A stretch of 64,000 nt of DNA from Hyphomicrobiales bacterium (GTDB lineage: Bacteria; Pseudomonadota; Alphaproteobacteria; Rhizobiales; Phreatobacteraceae), in contig JAFKKV010000014.1 of the NCBI GenBank assembly GCA_017304475.1, positions 1 through 64,000 on the forward strand, in the 5' to 3' direction. A program made the translations under genes and the position numbers. Positions 10,315 through 18,874 of the stretch are shown piece by piece. Each line of letters starts with the position of its first letter. Positions within the stretch are counted from its first letter, which is position 1. The notes under the pieces were generated by a model, which had not been told where the DNA came from, did no database searches, and was given only the letters and a program-made list of their open reading frames with translations.

Positions 10315-11814
10315 TCAGATGGTCTGGTTATATTCGCCGACTTCGGGGTTCTCGCGCACCACCGCGTCGACCGCCTTGAACATGTCGCGCATGCGCTTTT
10401 CCGAAACCGGGCTCTCGACCACCACGACCAGCTCGGGCTTGTTCGACGAGGCCCGGACCAGCCCCCAGGTGCCGTCGGAGGCGGTGACCCGCACGCCATT
10501 GACCGTGACGATGTCGACAATGGCATGGTCGGCGATGCGCTTGGCATGTTCGCGCATGTCCTGGAAGCGCTTGGCGATGCGCTCGACCACGTCATATTTG
10601 ATCTCGTCGGCGCATTTCGGCGCCATGGTCGGCGTGCCCCAGGTCTTCGGCACGTCGGCATAGAGCTCGGCCATCGACTTGGTCGGATTGCGGTCGAGCA
10701 TGTCGATAATGGCGATCGCGGTGACCACGCCGTCGTCATAGCCGCGACCGACCGGCGCGTTGAAGAAGAAGTGGCCGGACTTCTCGAAACCGGCCAGCGC
10801 ATTGAGGTCGCGCACCCGCCGCTTGATGTAGGAATGACCGGTCTTCCAATAGTCGGTGGTGGCGCCGAGCCGCTTCAGTTCCGGATCGGTGGCGAACAGG
10901 CCGGTCGATTTCACGTCGACGACGAATTTCGACGGCCCATGCACCTTGGCCAGGTCGCGCGCCAGCATGACGCCGATCTTGTCGGCGAAGATTTCCTCGC
11001 CGTGGTTGTCGACCACGCCGCAGCGGTCGCCGTCGCCGTCGAAACCGAGGCCGACATCGGCGCCATGCTCCTTCACCGCCACCGCCATGGCATGAAGCAT
11101 CTTCATGTCTTCCGGATTGGGATTGTAGCGCGGGAAATTGTAGTCGAGCTCGACATCCAGCGGGATCACCTCGCAGCCGAGCTTTTCCAGGATCTGCGGC
11201 GCGAAGGCGCCGGCCGTGCCGTTGCCGCAGGCCGCCACGACCCTCAGCTTGCGGCCGATCTTCGGGCGCTCGGTCAGGTCACGGATGTAACGGCCGGCGA
11301 AATCCTCGATGAACAGGTAGGAGCCGCCGCCGACCAGGTCGAAATCGGCTTCGAGAACGATCTTCTTCAGGGCCGTCATCTCGTCCGGGCCGAAGGTCAC
11401 CGGGCGTTGCGCACCCATCTTCACGCCGGTCCAGCCATTGTCGTTATGGCTGGCGGTCACCATGGCGACGCAGGGCACATCGAGCTCGAACTGGGCGAAA
11501 TAGGCCATGGGCGACATGGCCAGGCCAATGTCGCGCACCTTGCAGCCGGCCGCCATCAGGCCGGTCACCAGCGCCATCTTGATCGATTGGGAATAGCTGC
11601 GGAAATCGTGGCCGACGACGATCTCGCGCTTCACGCCCATGCGCCCGATCAGCGTGCCGAGGCCCATGCCCACGGCCTGCACGCCCATCAGGTTCAGCTC
11701 CTTGCCGAAGAACCAGCGCGCGTCATATTCGCGAAACCCCGTGGGCTTCACCATCGGCAGGGATTCATAAGCGGCGGTATTGGGGGTCAGCGACGGCAGC
11801 GGTTTTGGAAACAT
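10315..11814 (-). CDS. Phosphomannomutase/phosphoglucomutase
   Basis: A 499-residue alpha-D-phosphohexomutase interconverting hexose 1- and 6-phosphates through a bisphosphate intermediate, feeding nucleotide-sugar synthesis for polysaccharide and LPS. The catalytic phosphoserine loop TASHNDNG is at about 119-126 (Ser ~121), the Mg-binding loop GFDGDGDRCG at about 252-261, and the C-terminal phosphate-binding loop RASSNKPE near residue 450. AlgC- and ManB-type enzymes look alike, so sugar specificity is unresolved. Single gene. Confidence 0.9.
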   Translation of the reverse strand: MFPKPLPSLTPNTAAYESLPMVKPTGFREYDARWFFGKELNLMGVQAVGMGLGTLIGRMGVKREIVVGHDFRSYSQSIKMALVTGLMAAGCKVRDIGLAMSPMAYFAQFELDVPCVAMVTASHNDNGWTGVKMGAQRPVTFGPDEMTALKKIVLEADFDLVGGGSYLFIEDFAGRYIRDLTERPKIGRKLRVVAACGNGTAGAFAPQILEKLGCEVIPLDVELDYNFPRYNPNPEDMKMLHAMAVAVKEHGADVGLGFDGDGDRCGVVDNHGEEIFADKIGVMLARDLAKVHGPSKFVVDVKSTGLFATDPELKRLGATTDYWKTGHSYIKRRVRDLNALAGFEKSGHFFFNAPVGRGYDDGVVTAIAIIDMLDRNPTKSMAELYADVPKTWGTPTMAPKCADEIKYDVVERIAKRFQDMREHAKRIADHAIVDIVTVNGVRVTASDGTWGLVRASSNKPELVVVVESPVSEKRMRDMFKAVDAVVRENPEVGEYNQTI

Positions 11815-11967
11815 GCGGAATGAACCTTCGCGCGACGAGAGGATAAGCGGGTTGCGCGCCCATGGCGCCGCCCATGCCGAATGGCCATCGCACGGCCATG
11901 ATGAACAGCAGGTGAGCGATCGTGCATCGCAACGATGTCGAAAACGCGAAGGTCCGGCAAGCGCCGG

Positions 11968-12192
11968 TCAGGCCGCGCGCTGCAGCGGCGGCGCGATGAT
12001 GTGGTGAGAAACCACCCAGGGCGCCTCTTCCACCGTCATGATACGGATCTCGAGCGCCTCGGCGAACAGCGTGCGGACATGGTCCTCGATCGCGACCAGG
12101 GATCCCGACGGCGAGCGAAGCGTCAGGCGATCGGTCGCTATTTCCAGAATTCCACCCAGCATGCGCGCGTAGATGACGGGTTCATTGGACAT
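11968..12192 (-). CDS. Small hypothetical protein
   Basis: A 74-residue protein, acidic in the middle, without signal peptide, membrane segment or recognised domain. The first 45 residues alternate hydrophobic positions in a pattern suggesting beta strands (VIYARMLGGILEIATDRLTL). GAGG sits 7 bases before the ATG, a good ribosome-binding site and the main reason to accept the gene. Neighbours give no hint of function. Confidence 0.6.
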   Translation of the reverse strand: MSNEPVIYARMLGGILEIATDRLTLRSPSGSLVAIEDHVRTLFAEALEIRIMTVEEAPWVVSHHIIAPPLQRAA

Positions 12193-12364
12193 GATCGGCC
12201 TCGCGGTTCGCGGGAATGCGCATGCAAAACCCCACGCACGCCCTTCCCACGGGTTTCGCCAGGGTCGTCCGCCGGAACGAACGATACGGCCCTCGAACAG
12301 GCCCGATCAAGCGGAACTTTCGACAGAGCCCACGGAAATGGTCGCCCCTGCCGGTTTGCCGGGG

Positions 12365-12991
12365 CTAGCGCCGTTCGTCGTAGATGACCCGCACCAGGTC
12401 GGCGGCATTCTTGGCGCCGAGTTTTTCCATGATCCGGGCGCGGTGAACCTCGATGGTGCGCGGGCTGATCCCCAGGCTGCGGCCGGCCTCCTTGTTGGAG
12501 GCGCCGCGCACCAGTTCCTGCAGCACGTCGCGCTCGCGCGGGGTCAGGAGGCTCGCGCCGTCAGGACCGAGCGCCGCCACCGGATCGGCGCGCTCGGCGC
12601 GGCGCCGGGCGTGAACCGCCAGGGCCTGGGCGACCTGCACGATGACCTTCTCGGCATCGAACGGCTTTTCGACGAGATCGACCGCGCCGGTCTTGATCGC
12701 CTCGACCGCCATCGGAATATCCGCATGGCCGGAGATCATCACCACCGGTCCGGTGAATTTGCGCTGGTTGAGCTGCCGGAGCACCTCCAGGCCGCTTGGC
12801 CCGGGCAGGTGCACGTCGAGCAGGATGGCATCCGGCGCGCGATGTTGCAGCGCGACCAGGGTCGCCGGCCCATCGGCGAAGGTCGCAACCCGAAAGCCCG
12901 ATTGCTCGAACAGGATGGCGAGGGCGTCCCGAATGGCTGCATCGTCGTCGACGATGAAGAGGTCGCCCGCGTGGCCCGCGTCCGTCGACAT
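12365..12991 (-). CDS. FixJ/NarL-type response regulator
   Basis: A 208-residue two-domain regulator. The receiver domain (about 8-120) has the acidic pair in FIVDDDAA, the phosphoacceptor Asp ~57 in ILLDVHLPG, and Lys in VEKPFD. The C-terminal LuxR-type helix-turn-helix (about 147-203) reads LTPRERDVL, SNKEAGRSLGISPRTIEVHR, close to FixJ. The frame opens two codons earlier, but ATG at 12991 follows an AGGGGG ribosome-binding site. No histidine kinase is adjacent, so it is an orphan whose partner lies elsewhere. Confidence 0.88.
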   Translation of the reverse strand: MSTDAGHAGDLFIVDDDAAIRDALAILFEQSGFRVATFADGPATLVALQHRAPDAILLDVHLPGPSGLEVLRQLNQRKFTGPVVMISGHADIPMAVEAIKTGAVDLVEKPFDAEKVIVQVAQALAVHARRRAERADPVAALGPDGASLLTPRERDVLQELVRGASNKEAGRSLGISPRTIEVHRARIMEKLGAKNAADLVRVIYDERR

Positions 12992-13113
12992 GACCAAGCC
13001 CCCTGAACTCCAATGGCACCGACCTGCGAGCCGTGGTCATGCTGCCCGAAGCGCCGCAAAACCCTCGTCAGTACATAACCGTATGCGACAAATTGCCCCT
13101 GGGTCAAGCCGGC

Positions 13114-14046
13114 TCAGACGCCAGCCTTCACCACCCGCTCCCGGTACAGCAGATAAAGCCCCGAGGCGATGACGATGGCCGCGCCCGCCAGAGTGTTCGG
13201 CGCCGGCACCTGACCGAAGAACAGGGCGCCGAACGTCACCATCCAGATGATCTGCGTGTAGATGAACGGCGACAAGACGCCGGCCGGCGCGAAACCATGC
13301 GCCAGGATCAGGAGCCAGTGGCCGACCGCGCCGAAGGCCCCCATCGCGACCATGCCGAGCACCACCCAGCCGCTGGTCGGCGTCACCCAGACCATGGGCA
13401 CCAGCGCGCTCGCCACCACGGCGCCGAACGCGACTGAATAGATCGAGGTGGTCGCCGCGGAATCATATTTGGCGAGCACGCGCGTCTGCAGGCTGTAGAC
13501 CGCGTAGAAGCCCGCGCCCGACAATGACAGCAGCATCGACCAATGCATCGTGCCGCTCCAGGGATGGGTGACGACGATCACCCCGATGAAGCCGACCACC
13601 ACGGCGGCCCAGCGCCGGGGACCGATCCATTCGCCGAGAAACGGGCCGGCCAGGATCGCCACCAGGAACGGCGTCGCGAACATGATCGACACGGTCTGAT
13701 CGAGCTGCAGATATTGCAGGGCGATGAAATTGAACGCCGTCGAGCCGAACAGCAGGGCAGAGCGGATCGCCTGGATCCACGGCCGCCGCGTCACCAGCGC
13801 GCGCGGATTGCGCAGTGGATTGACCATCACCAGGACCAGCAGGAAGGCCGCGCAATAGCGCGCCCAGACGATCTGTATCGGATCCATCGTGGTGTTGAGC
13901 GATTTGGCGATGGTGTCGAGGCAGGCGAAACAGGCGAGCGCCGTCACCATCAGGCCGATGCCCTTGAGGCGCAGGCGCGCCGCCGCCGGATCGGTCACGG
14001 GCGGCACGGGGGTGGCCCCGTCGAGCACGAGTGGTCCTTCTTTCAT
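13114..14046 (-). CDS. EamA/DMT family transporter
   Basis: A 310-residue polytopic membrane protein with about ten hydrophobic segments in two five-helix EamA repeats, the drug/metabolite transporter layout. The first helix begins GIGLMVTALACFACLDTIAKS, the second repeat near residue 160 (AVVVGFIGVIVVTHP before it). The start at 14046 (MKEGPLVLDG) gives a short cytoplasmic tail; the frame is open 18 codons further. The substrate cannot be predicted; relatives export amino acids or other metabolites. A terminator separates it from the lipoprotein gene upstream. Confidence 0.85.
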   Translation of the reverse strand: MKEGPLVLDGATPVPPVTDPAAARLRLKGIGLMVTALACFACLDTIAKSLNTTMDPIQIVWARYCAAFLLVLVMVNPLRNPRALVTRRPWIQAIRSALLFGSTAFNFIALQYLQLDQTVSIMFATPFLVAILAGPFLGEWIGPRRWAAVVVGFIGVIVVTHPWSGTMHWSMLLSLSGAGFYAVYSLQTRVLAKYDSAATTSIYSVAFGAVVASALVPMVWVTPTSGWVVLGMVAMGAFGAVGHWLLILAHGFAPAGVLSPFIYTQIIWMVTFGALFFGQVPAPNTLAGAAIVIASGLYLLYRERVVKAGV

Positions 14047-14157
14047 GATGGACCAAGCCATAGCCGATTTGGCTTTGTGCCGAACCGCGCCCAGCCGCAT
14101 GGGAGACGTGCGCGGCTTGTCACGAGAGCTGTTCCAGGCGGCGTCCTGCCGGACAGC

Positions 14158-14180
14158 AAAAAGCCGGCCCTTGGCCGGCT
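14158..14180 (-). terminator. Intrinsic terminator of the LpoA-like gene
   Basis: On the minus strand AGCCGGCC and GGCCGGCT pair (plus-strand 14162-14169 and 14173-14180, 3-base loop) and are followed by five U. It lies 43 bases after the stop of the gene ending at 14223. Confidence 0.82.
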
Positions 14181-14222
14181 TCGCTTGCTCGAAGACTCGC
14201 TATCTCGTCAGCAGCCGCGTCG

Positions 14223-15476
14223 TCAGGAGCCGCCGCTGAACGAACGTGGCGCCGGGCTGACCACCCGGCCGCCGGCCTGGATCACCGCCAGACCGCGCTG
14301 CGGGGTGCCGTCGGCGCGGAAGCGGAACAGGCCGTCGACGCCGTTGAAGCCGGAGCTGTTGGTCAGCACGCTTTCGGAAAAGCGCTGGGTGCCCTGGGTG
14401 CGGACGAGTGCTGCGATCAGCGACACGGAATCATAGGTCAGCGACGCGATCCGCGCCGGGTCCTGGCCGAAGCGGGCGCGATAGCGGCCGGCGAAATTCT
14501 GGAAGCCGGCTTCATCGGGCGCCGCATAAAGCGCGGTCGGCGCGGCCTGGGCGGCGGCGCGATTGCCGACCCACGGACCGACGCCGAGCACCTGGACGCG
14601 CCGGGTGTCGATGCCGGCCGCCGACAAGGCGCGGATGGCCGCACCGTCATAGGGATCCGGCACGAAGATCGCGTCGATCTGGTTGGCGATGCCGGCGAGC
14701 TTGGCCGCCGCCGCGGTGACGCCGGCCGGCTCGAGCGGGAAGGTCTCGATCGCCACGACACGTCCGCCGGAACGGCTCACCGCCTCCTGGAAAGCGCCCT
14801 GCACCACCTGCCCGAAGGCCGAATTCGGCACGAAGGCGGCATAGGACCGCTTGCCCTGCTGGGCGGCGTGCTGGACGATGCGCTCGACCGTCGTCTGCGG
14901 CGTGAAGCTCATCAGGTAGACGCCGCGGGTCGCGACGCTGGTATCGGTCGAATAGGCCATGATCGGCTTGCCGGCGGGCCGGGCGACCGAAGCGGCGCCG
15001 CGCACCGCATCGGCGAACAGCGGCCCGAGAATGAGTTCGGCGCCCTCCTGGAGAGCCGCCTGGGTCGCGGCGGCCGCACCTTCGGCCGTGCCGCCGTCAT
15101 CCTTCACCAGGATGGTCAGGTCCGGCCCCTGGAATTCGGCCATGGCCATTTCGGCGGCATTGCGCAGCACGGTCGCGGTATTGCCGGCCGCGCCGCCGGC
15201 CGAGAGCGGCAGCAGCAGCGCGACCTTCACCGAGCCGGAACCGATGGTGGTCCCGGCACCGGGTGCGGCCTGGGCGGTTGGCGGGGTCGAAGCCGGCCCG
15301 CCGGGTGCGGAGCCGCCGAGATTCATGCCCGAACAGCCCGCGAGGCCGAACATCATGGCGGCCGACAAGAACCCGCGACGCGGTAGATCGAGACGCCAGA
15401 AGCCGGACGCGCCGATGCGCGCCGGTCCAAGGTCCCGCCGATTAGCCGTTCTCGTCACCACGAAAGGCCTCCACAT
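14223..15476 (-). CDS. LpoA-like penicillin-binding protein activator (periplasmic-binding fold lipoprotein)
   Basis: A 417-residue lipoprotein. From the chosen ATG the N-terminus carries a twin-arginine-like signal (PRRGFLSAA, Arg 33-34) ending in a lipobox (LAGC, Cys 48), then a Pro/Ala/Gly-rich linker and a type I periplasmic-binding domain (about 85-400) such as found in LpoA and Leu/Ile/Val-binding proteins. LpoA activates class A penicillin-binding proteins in gammaproteobacteria; the alphaproteobacterial homologue is less studied. Divergent rsmI and yraN next door match the conserved lpoA-yraN-rsmI neighbourhood. The frame is open 78 codons upstream, but that stretch lacks a signal peptide logic and lies in the intergenic region. 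Confidence 0.82.
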   Translation of the reverse strand: MWRPFVVTRTANRRDLGPARIGASGFWRLDLPRRGFLSAAMMFGLAGCSGMNLGGSAPGGPASTPPTAQAAPGAGTTIGSGSVKVALLLPLSAGGAAGNTATVLRNAAEMAMAEFQGPDLTILVKDDGGTAEGAAAATQAALQEGAELILGPLFADAVRGAASVARPAGKPIMAYSTDTSVATRGVYLMSFTPQTTVERIVQHAAQQGKRSYAAFVPNSAFGQVVQGAFQEAVSRSGGRVVAIETFPLEPAGVTAAAAKLAGIANQIDAIFVPDPYDGAAIRALSAAGIDTRRVQVLGVGPWVGNRAAAQAAPTALYAAPDEAGFQNFAGRYRARFGQDPARIASLTYDSVSLIAALVRTQGTQRFSESVLTNSSGFNGVDGLFRFRADGTPQRGLAVIQAGGRVVSPAPRSFSGGS

Positions 15477-15822
15477 GCCCCGAGCGCCCCGCCCACAATG
15501 TCGCATTAACCGTGGTGGGTCGCCAAGGTCAAACGCATGCTTGGCCAAGGGCGTGGCCGACGGGCAACAGTCACGCGGTGGCGAGCCAGATGGAAAAGCC
15601 GCCGGCTCATCCGGGACGGCAAGGGTGGAACGCCCATCCACCTTGACTTTACTGGCACCGGCGCAGCAATTCCCGGCCCGCTTCCCCACCTCGTAAAGCG
15701 CTCTGTTCACCCTAGTTCAATTTTTGGGGTTTTCTGCCATTCCGGCCGATCAGGCGTCGGCGCCCGTCACATGACGGCTGCCGGCAGGCGGCCTAGAGTG
15801 GCTCGCTGGAGATCCATCCGTC
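15477..15822. other. Divergent intergenic region between the LpoA-like gene and rsmI
   Basis: These 346 bases should hold the promoters of both divergent units. There are AT-richer patches near 15500 (including TTAACC) and 15715-15735 (a T-rich stretch). I see no convincing -35/-10 pair, small gene or strong hairpin. Confidence 0.5.
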
Positions 15823-16767
15823 ATGACGCGCCTTGCCGATTCGCCCGTTCCCGCCCGCCGCTACCTGATCGGCGGCACCACCTTCACCGCCCGGCCGCTG
15901 GAGCCGGGGCTGCATGTGGTGGCGACCCCGATCGGCAATCTGCGCGACATGACCATCCGCGCCATCGAAACCATGGCCGCGGCCGATGTGGTCGCCTGCG
16001 AGGACACCCGCATCACCCGGCGCTTGCTCGACCATTTCGGCCTGACCGTGCCGCTGGTGCCCTATCACGAGCACAACGCTGCCGAGATGCGACCGAAGCT
16101 GCTGGCCCGGCTCGCCGCCGGCCAGGCGATCGCGCTGTGCTCCGATGCCGGTACCCCGCTGGTCTCCGATCCCGGCTTCAAGCTGGTCGAAGCCGTGCGC
16201 GGCGCCGACCTGCCGGTCATTCCGGTGCCCGGCGCATCCGCCGTCCTGGCCGCCCTGGTGGCCGCCGCCCTGCCGACCGATGCGTTCTTTTTCGACGGCT
16301 TCCTGCCGCCCAGGACGGTCGGCCGGCGCGACCGCGCCAGAGCGCTCGCCGGAGTGCCCGGCTCGCTGGTCTTCTTCGAGACCGGCCCGCGCCTCGCCGC
16401 CTCGCTCGCCGACCTCCATGCCGAGCTCGGAGACCGCCAAGCCGCGGTCTGCCGGGAGCTGACCAAGAGCCATGAAGAGGTGCGGCGCGGCTCGCTCGGC
16501 GAACTCGCCGCCCATTATGCCGGCGCCGCCGATCCGAAAGGCGAAATCGTGCTGGTCGTCGCCCCGCCCGGCGAAGCGCCGCCGCCGCCGGCCGACGATA
16601 TCGATGCCATGCTCACTGCGGCACTTGCCACCGGCTCGGTCAAGGACGCCGCCGCCGCGGTCGCCGCGGCGACCGGCCTTCCGCGTCGCGACCTCTACCA
16701 GCGTGCGCTCACGCTCGCTCAGGCCGCGGCGGGCGGCGACGATCCCCCGCCCGGAAAAGCCAGGTGA
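15823..16767 (+). CDS. rsmI: 16S rRNA (cytidine(1402)-2'-O)-methyltransferase RsmI
   Basis: A 314-residue SAM-dependent methyltransferase of the tetrapyrrole-methylase fold that 2'-O-methylates C1402 in the decoding centre. Family motifs: VATPIGNLRDMT near residue 28, ACEDTRITRRLLDHF near 57, SDAGTPLVSDPGF near 107, and CRELTKSHEE near 210. The C-terminal ~50 residues form the extra helical domain of RsmI. It overlaps yraN by four bases (GTGA), so the two are translationally coupled. Confidence 0.96.
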   Translation: MTRLADSPVPARRYLIGGTTFTARPLEPGLHVVATPIGNLRDMTIRAIETMAAADVVACEDTRITRRLLDHFGLTVPLVPYHEHNAAEMRPKLLARLAAGQAIALCSDAGTPLVSDPGFKLVEAVRGADLPVIPVPGASAVLAALVAAALPTDAFFFDGFLPPRTVGRRDRARALAGVPGSLVFFETGPRLAASLADLHAELGDRQAAVCRELTKSHEEVRRGSLGELAAHYAGAADPKGEIVLVVAPPGEAPPPPADDIDAMLTAALATGSVKDAAAAVAAATGLPRRDLYQRALTLAQAAAGGDDPPPGKAR

Positions 16768-17159
16768 GCAAGGCTCCGGCGCGCCGGCGCGAAGCCGACC
16801 CGAGGCGTTCCGGCGCCTGGGGCCGTGGCCGGCTCGCCGAAACCGCCGCCGCGCTGCTCTTGATGGTCAAGGGCTATCGCATCCTGGCGCGCCGCTGGCG
16901 GGCGCCCGGCGCCGAAATCGACATGATCGCCCGGCGCGGCAATTGCCTGGTCTTCGTCGAAGTCAAGGCGCGGGCAAGTTTCGCCGAGGCCGAAATCGCG
17001 CTCGGCAACGCCCAGCGCCGCCGGATCACCGACGCCGCCGAACGGTTTTGCCTGGCGCATCCCCGCCATGCCGACTGCGATAGGCGCTACGACATGATCC
17101 TGGTATCGAAAGGCGCGATGCCACGCCATATTCCAGGCGCCTTCGACGCGAATTTCTGA
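16764..17159 (+). CDS. YraN family nuclease-like protein (UPF0102)
   Basis: A 131-residue member of UPF0102 with a predicted PD-(D/E)XK nuclease core: AEIDMIARRGNCLVFVEVKA (residues ~49-68) supplies the Asp and the ExK pair. Biochemical function is not established in the family; resemblance to Holliday-junction resolvases is structural. Start is GTG overlapping the rsmI stop. The preceding gene and the LpoA homologue opposite are its usual neighbours. Confidence 0.92.
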   Translation: MSKAPARRREADPRRSGAWGRGRLAETAAALLLMVKGYRILARRWRAPGAEIDMIARRGNCLVFVEVKARASFAEAEIALGNAQRRRITDAAERFCLAHPRHADCDRRYDMILVSKGAMPRHIPGAFDANF

Positions 17160-17171
17160 AAGGAACGCCCC

Positions 17172-18113
17172 ATGCGGCTCAAGGTCGCTGTCCAGATGGA
17201 CGCCATCGAGACCATCAAGATCAAAGGTGATTCCGGCTTCGCGCTGATCCTGGAGGCGCAGGCCCGGGGACATGAGGTCGGCTATTATCATCCCGACCGC
17301 TTGGCCTTGCGCGACGGCGTGCCGTCTGCCTGGGTCGCGCCGCTGACCGTGCGCGATGTCGAGGGCGATCATTTCACCGCCGGCGCGCCGGTGCGCACAA
17401 GCCTCGACGAATTCGACGTCATCCTGATGCGCCAGGATCCGCCCTTCGACCTGCATTACATCACCGCGACGCATTTTCTCGAGCGCGTCCATCCGAAGAC
17501 CCTGGTCGTCAACGACCCCTTCCATGTCCGCAACGCGCCGGAAAAGATCTTCGTCACCCTGTTCCCGCAGCTGATGCCGACGACGCTGATCACCCGCGAC
17601 GCCGACGAGATCCGCGCCTTCCGCAAGGAGATGGGCGATATCGTCATGAAGCCGCTCTACGGCCATGGCGGCGCCGGCGTCTTCCGCATCCGCGACGGCG
17701 ACGAGAATTTCGGCTCCTTCCTCGACACCTTCGCCAGTCTCGGCCGCGAGCCCTGGGTGATCCAGCGCTACCTTCCGGCGGTGCGCGACGGCGACAAGCG
17801 CATCATCCTGGTCGACGGCGTCTTTGCCGGCGCGGTCAACCGCGTGCCGGCGGCCGACGACCTGAGGTCCAACATGGTGCGCGGCGGGGCGGCCGAGACC
17901 ACCCAGCTGAGCCCGCGTGAGCGCGAGATCTGCGAGACCATCGGGCCGGAGCTCAAGGCCCGCGGCCTGGTCATTGCCGGCATCGACGTGATCGGCGGCA
18001 ACCTGACCGAGATCAATGTCACCGCGCCCACCGGCATCCGCGCCATCAAGCGGCTCGGCGGACCGGATCTCGCGGTCCAGGTCTGGGACGCGATCGAGGC
18101 GCGGCGCGGCTGA
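17172..18113 (+). CDS. gshB: Glutathione synthetase GshB
   Basis: A 313-residue ATP-grasp ligase joining gamma-glutamylcysteine and glycine. Typical blocks are [11 protein letters not shown] at the start, [10 protein letters not shown] near residue 90, [17 protein letters not shown] near 157-172, and the C-terminal [19 protein letters not shown] which supplies metal ligands. AAGGA precedes the ATG. It is the third gene of the rsmI-yraN-gshB run, 12 bases after yraN. Confidence 0.97.
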   Translation: MRLKVAVQMDAIETIKIKGDSGFALILEAQARGHEVGYYHPDRLALRDGVPSAWVAPLTVRDVEGDHFTAGAPVRTSLDEFDVILMRQDPPFDLHYITATHFLERVHPKTLVVNDPFHVRNAPEKIFVTLFPQLMPTTLITRDADEIRAFRKEMGDIVMKPLYGHGGAGVFRIRDGDENFGSFLDTFASLGREPWVIQRYLPAVRDGDKRIILVDGVFAGAVNRVPAADDLRSNMVRGGAAETTQLSPREREICETIGPELKARGLVIAGIDVIGGNLTEINVTAPTGIRAIKRLGGPDLAVQVWDAIEARRG

Positions 18114-18125
18114 CCGATCCTTGCG

Positions 18126-18153
18126 CCGGGGCGTTCATTCACGGACGCTCCGG
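18126..18153. terminator. Hairpin between gshB and the CGNR gene
   Basis: CCGGGGCGT (18126-18134) and ACGCTCCGG (18145-18153) form a 9-bp stem with one G-U pair. It lies between convergent genes, partly within the end of the CGNR gene, and lacks a U tract, so a bidirectional terminator is only plausible. Confidence 0.4.
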
Positions 18154-18770
18154 TCTTGAGGCCCCTGGGCCCGGCGATGGTGCGCGCGGGCCTTGGCCCG
18201 GTTGCCGCAGGTCTCCATCTGGCACCAGCGGCGCAAGCCGCTGCGCGAGCGATCGAGGAACAGCCAGCCGCAGCGATGGCCCGGGCAAAGGCGCAGCGCC
18301 GAGCGGTCCGGGCCGAGCAGGAGCTCGGTCGCCGACCGCGCCACAAGGCCGAGGAGCCAGCCGTCCGGCGCTCCGCCGGCAGGCTCGCAGCGAAAACCCG
18401 CCTCCCCCGCGACCAGCCGCACCGGCGCGCCGGCGTTCAGCGCGAACAGCGCATCGAGGTCGGGCTGCAGGCCGGCAGGCGATGCGCCCGGATCGATACC
18501 CGCAAGGCAGAGCCGCCGGATGGTGTCGCGGCAGGCGCGCAACCGCGCCGGCAGTTGCTCCGCCGCCTGTGGATCGGCGCTCAGGGCCGCCTTCCAGTCG
18601 TCGAGACCGCCCGCGCTCATCGGGAGCGCCCGGCTCGCCCAGGCGACCACGTCATCGACGCTGGCGAAGGCCTCGTCGGCCACCTGCCCGTCGATCCAGT
18701 TGGCGCTGTTGACCAGATCCAGGCAGAGCCGATCGGCCAGGAGCGTGATGAATGCGACACGTCGGGGCAT
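18135..18770 (-). CDS. ABATE/CGNR zinc-finger domain regulator
   Basis: A 211-residue protein with an N-terminal ABATE domain (LCLDLVNSANWIDG, residues ~13-26) and a C-terminal CGNR zinc finger (LRLCPGHRCGWLFLD ... MET-CGNRAKAR). The finger is thought to bind DNA, and the ABATE domain to sense a ligand or stress. The start at 18770 is chosen because AAGGGA precedes it. It is divergent from azlCD with an inverted repeat in between, so it probably regulates that pair and possibly itself. Confidence 0.85.
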   Translation of the reverse strand: MPRRVAFITLLADRLCLDLVNSANWIDGQVADEAFASVDDVVAWASRALPMSAGGLDDWKAALSADPQAAEQLPARLRACRDTIRRLCLAGIDPGASPAGLQPDLDALFALNAGAPVRLVAGEAGFRCEPAGGAPDGWLLGLVARSATELLLGPDRSALRLCPGHRCGWLFLDRSRSGLRRWCQMETCGNRAKARAHHRRAQGPQDRSVRE

Positions 18771-18812
18771 GGCACATGTCCCTTGTTCCGGCATCAGCGC
18801 GGCCATCCAGGA

Positions 18813-18859
18813 TTGACCAGGATGGTGCGCCGATCTAACCTAACCAGTATAGCGGTTAG
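18813..18859. promoter_or_regulatory. Divergent promoter/operator region of the CGNR gene and azlCD
   Basis: On the plus strand TTGACC (18813-18818), 17 bases, then TAACCT (18836-18841) make a reasonable promoter for azlC. Overlapping it is an inverted repeat: CTAACC (18835-18840) and TAACC (18841-18845) on the left, GGTTAG (18854-18859) on the right. On the minus strand TATACT (18846-18851) could be the -10 of the CGNR gene. The repeat thus overlaps both promoters, as expected for an autoregulatory operator. Confidence 0.5.
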
Positions 18860-18874
18860 AATGGGCATGCAACC

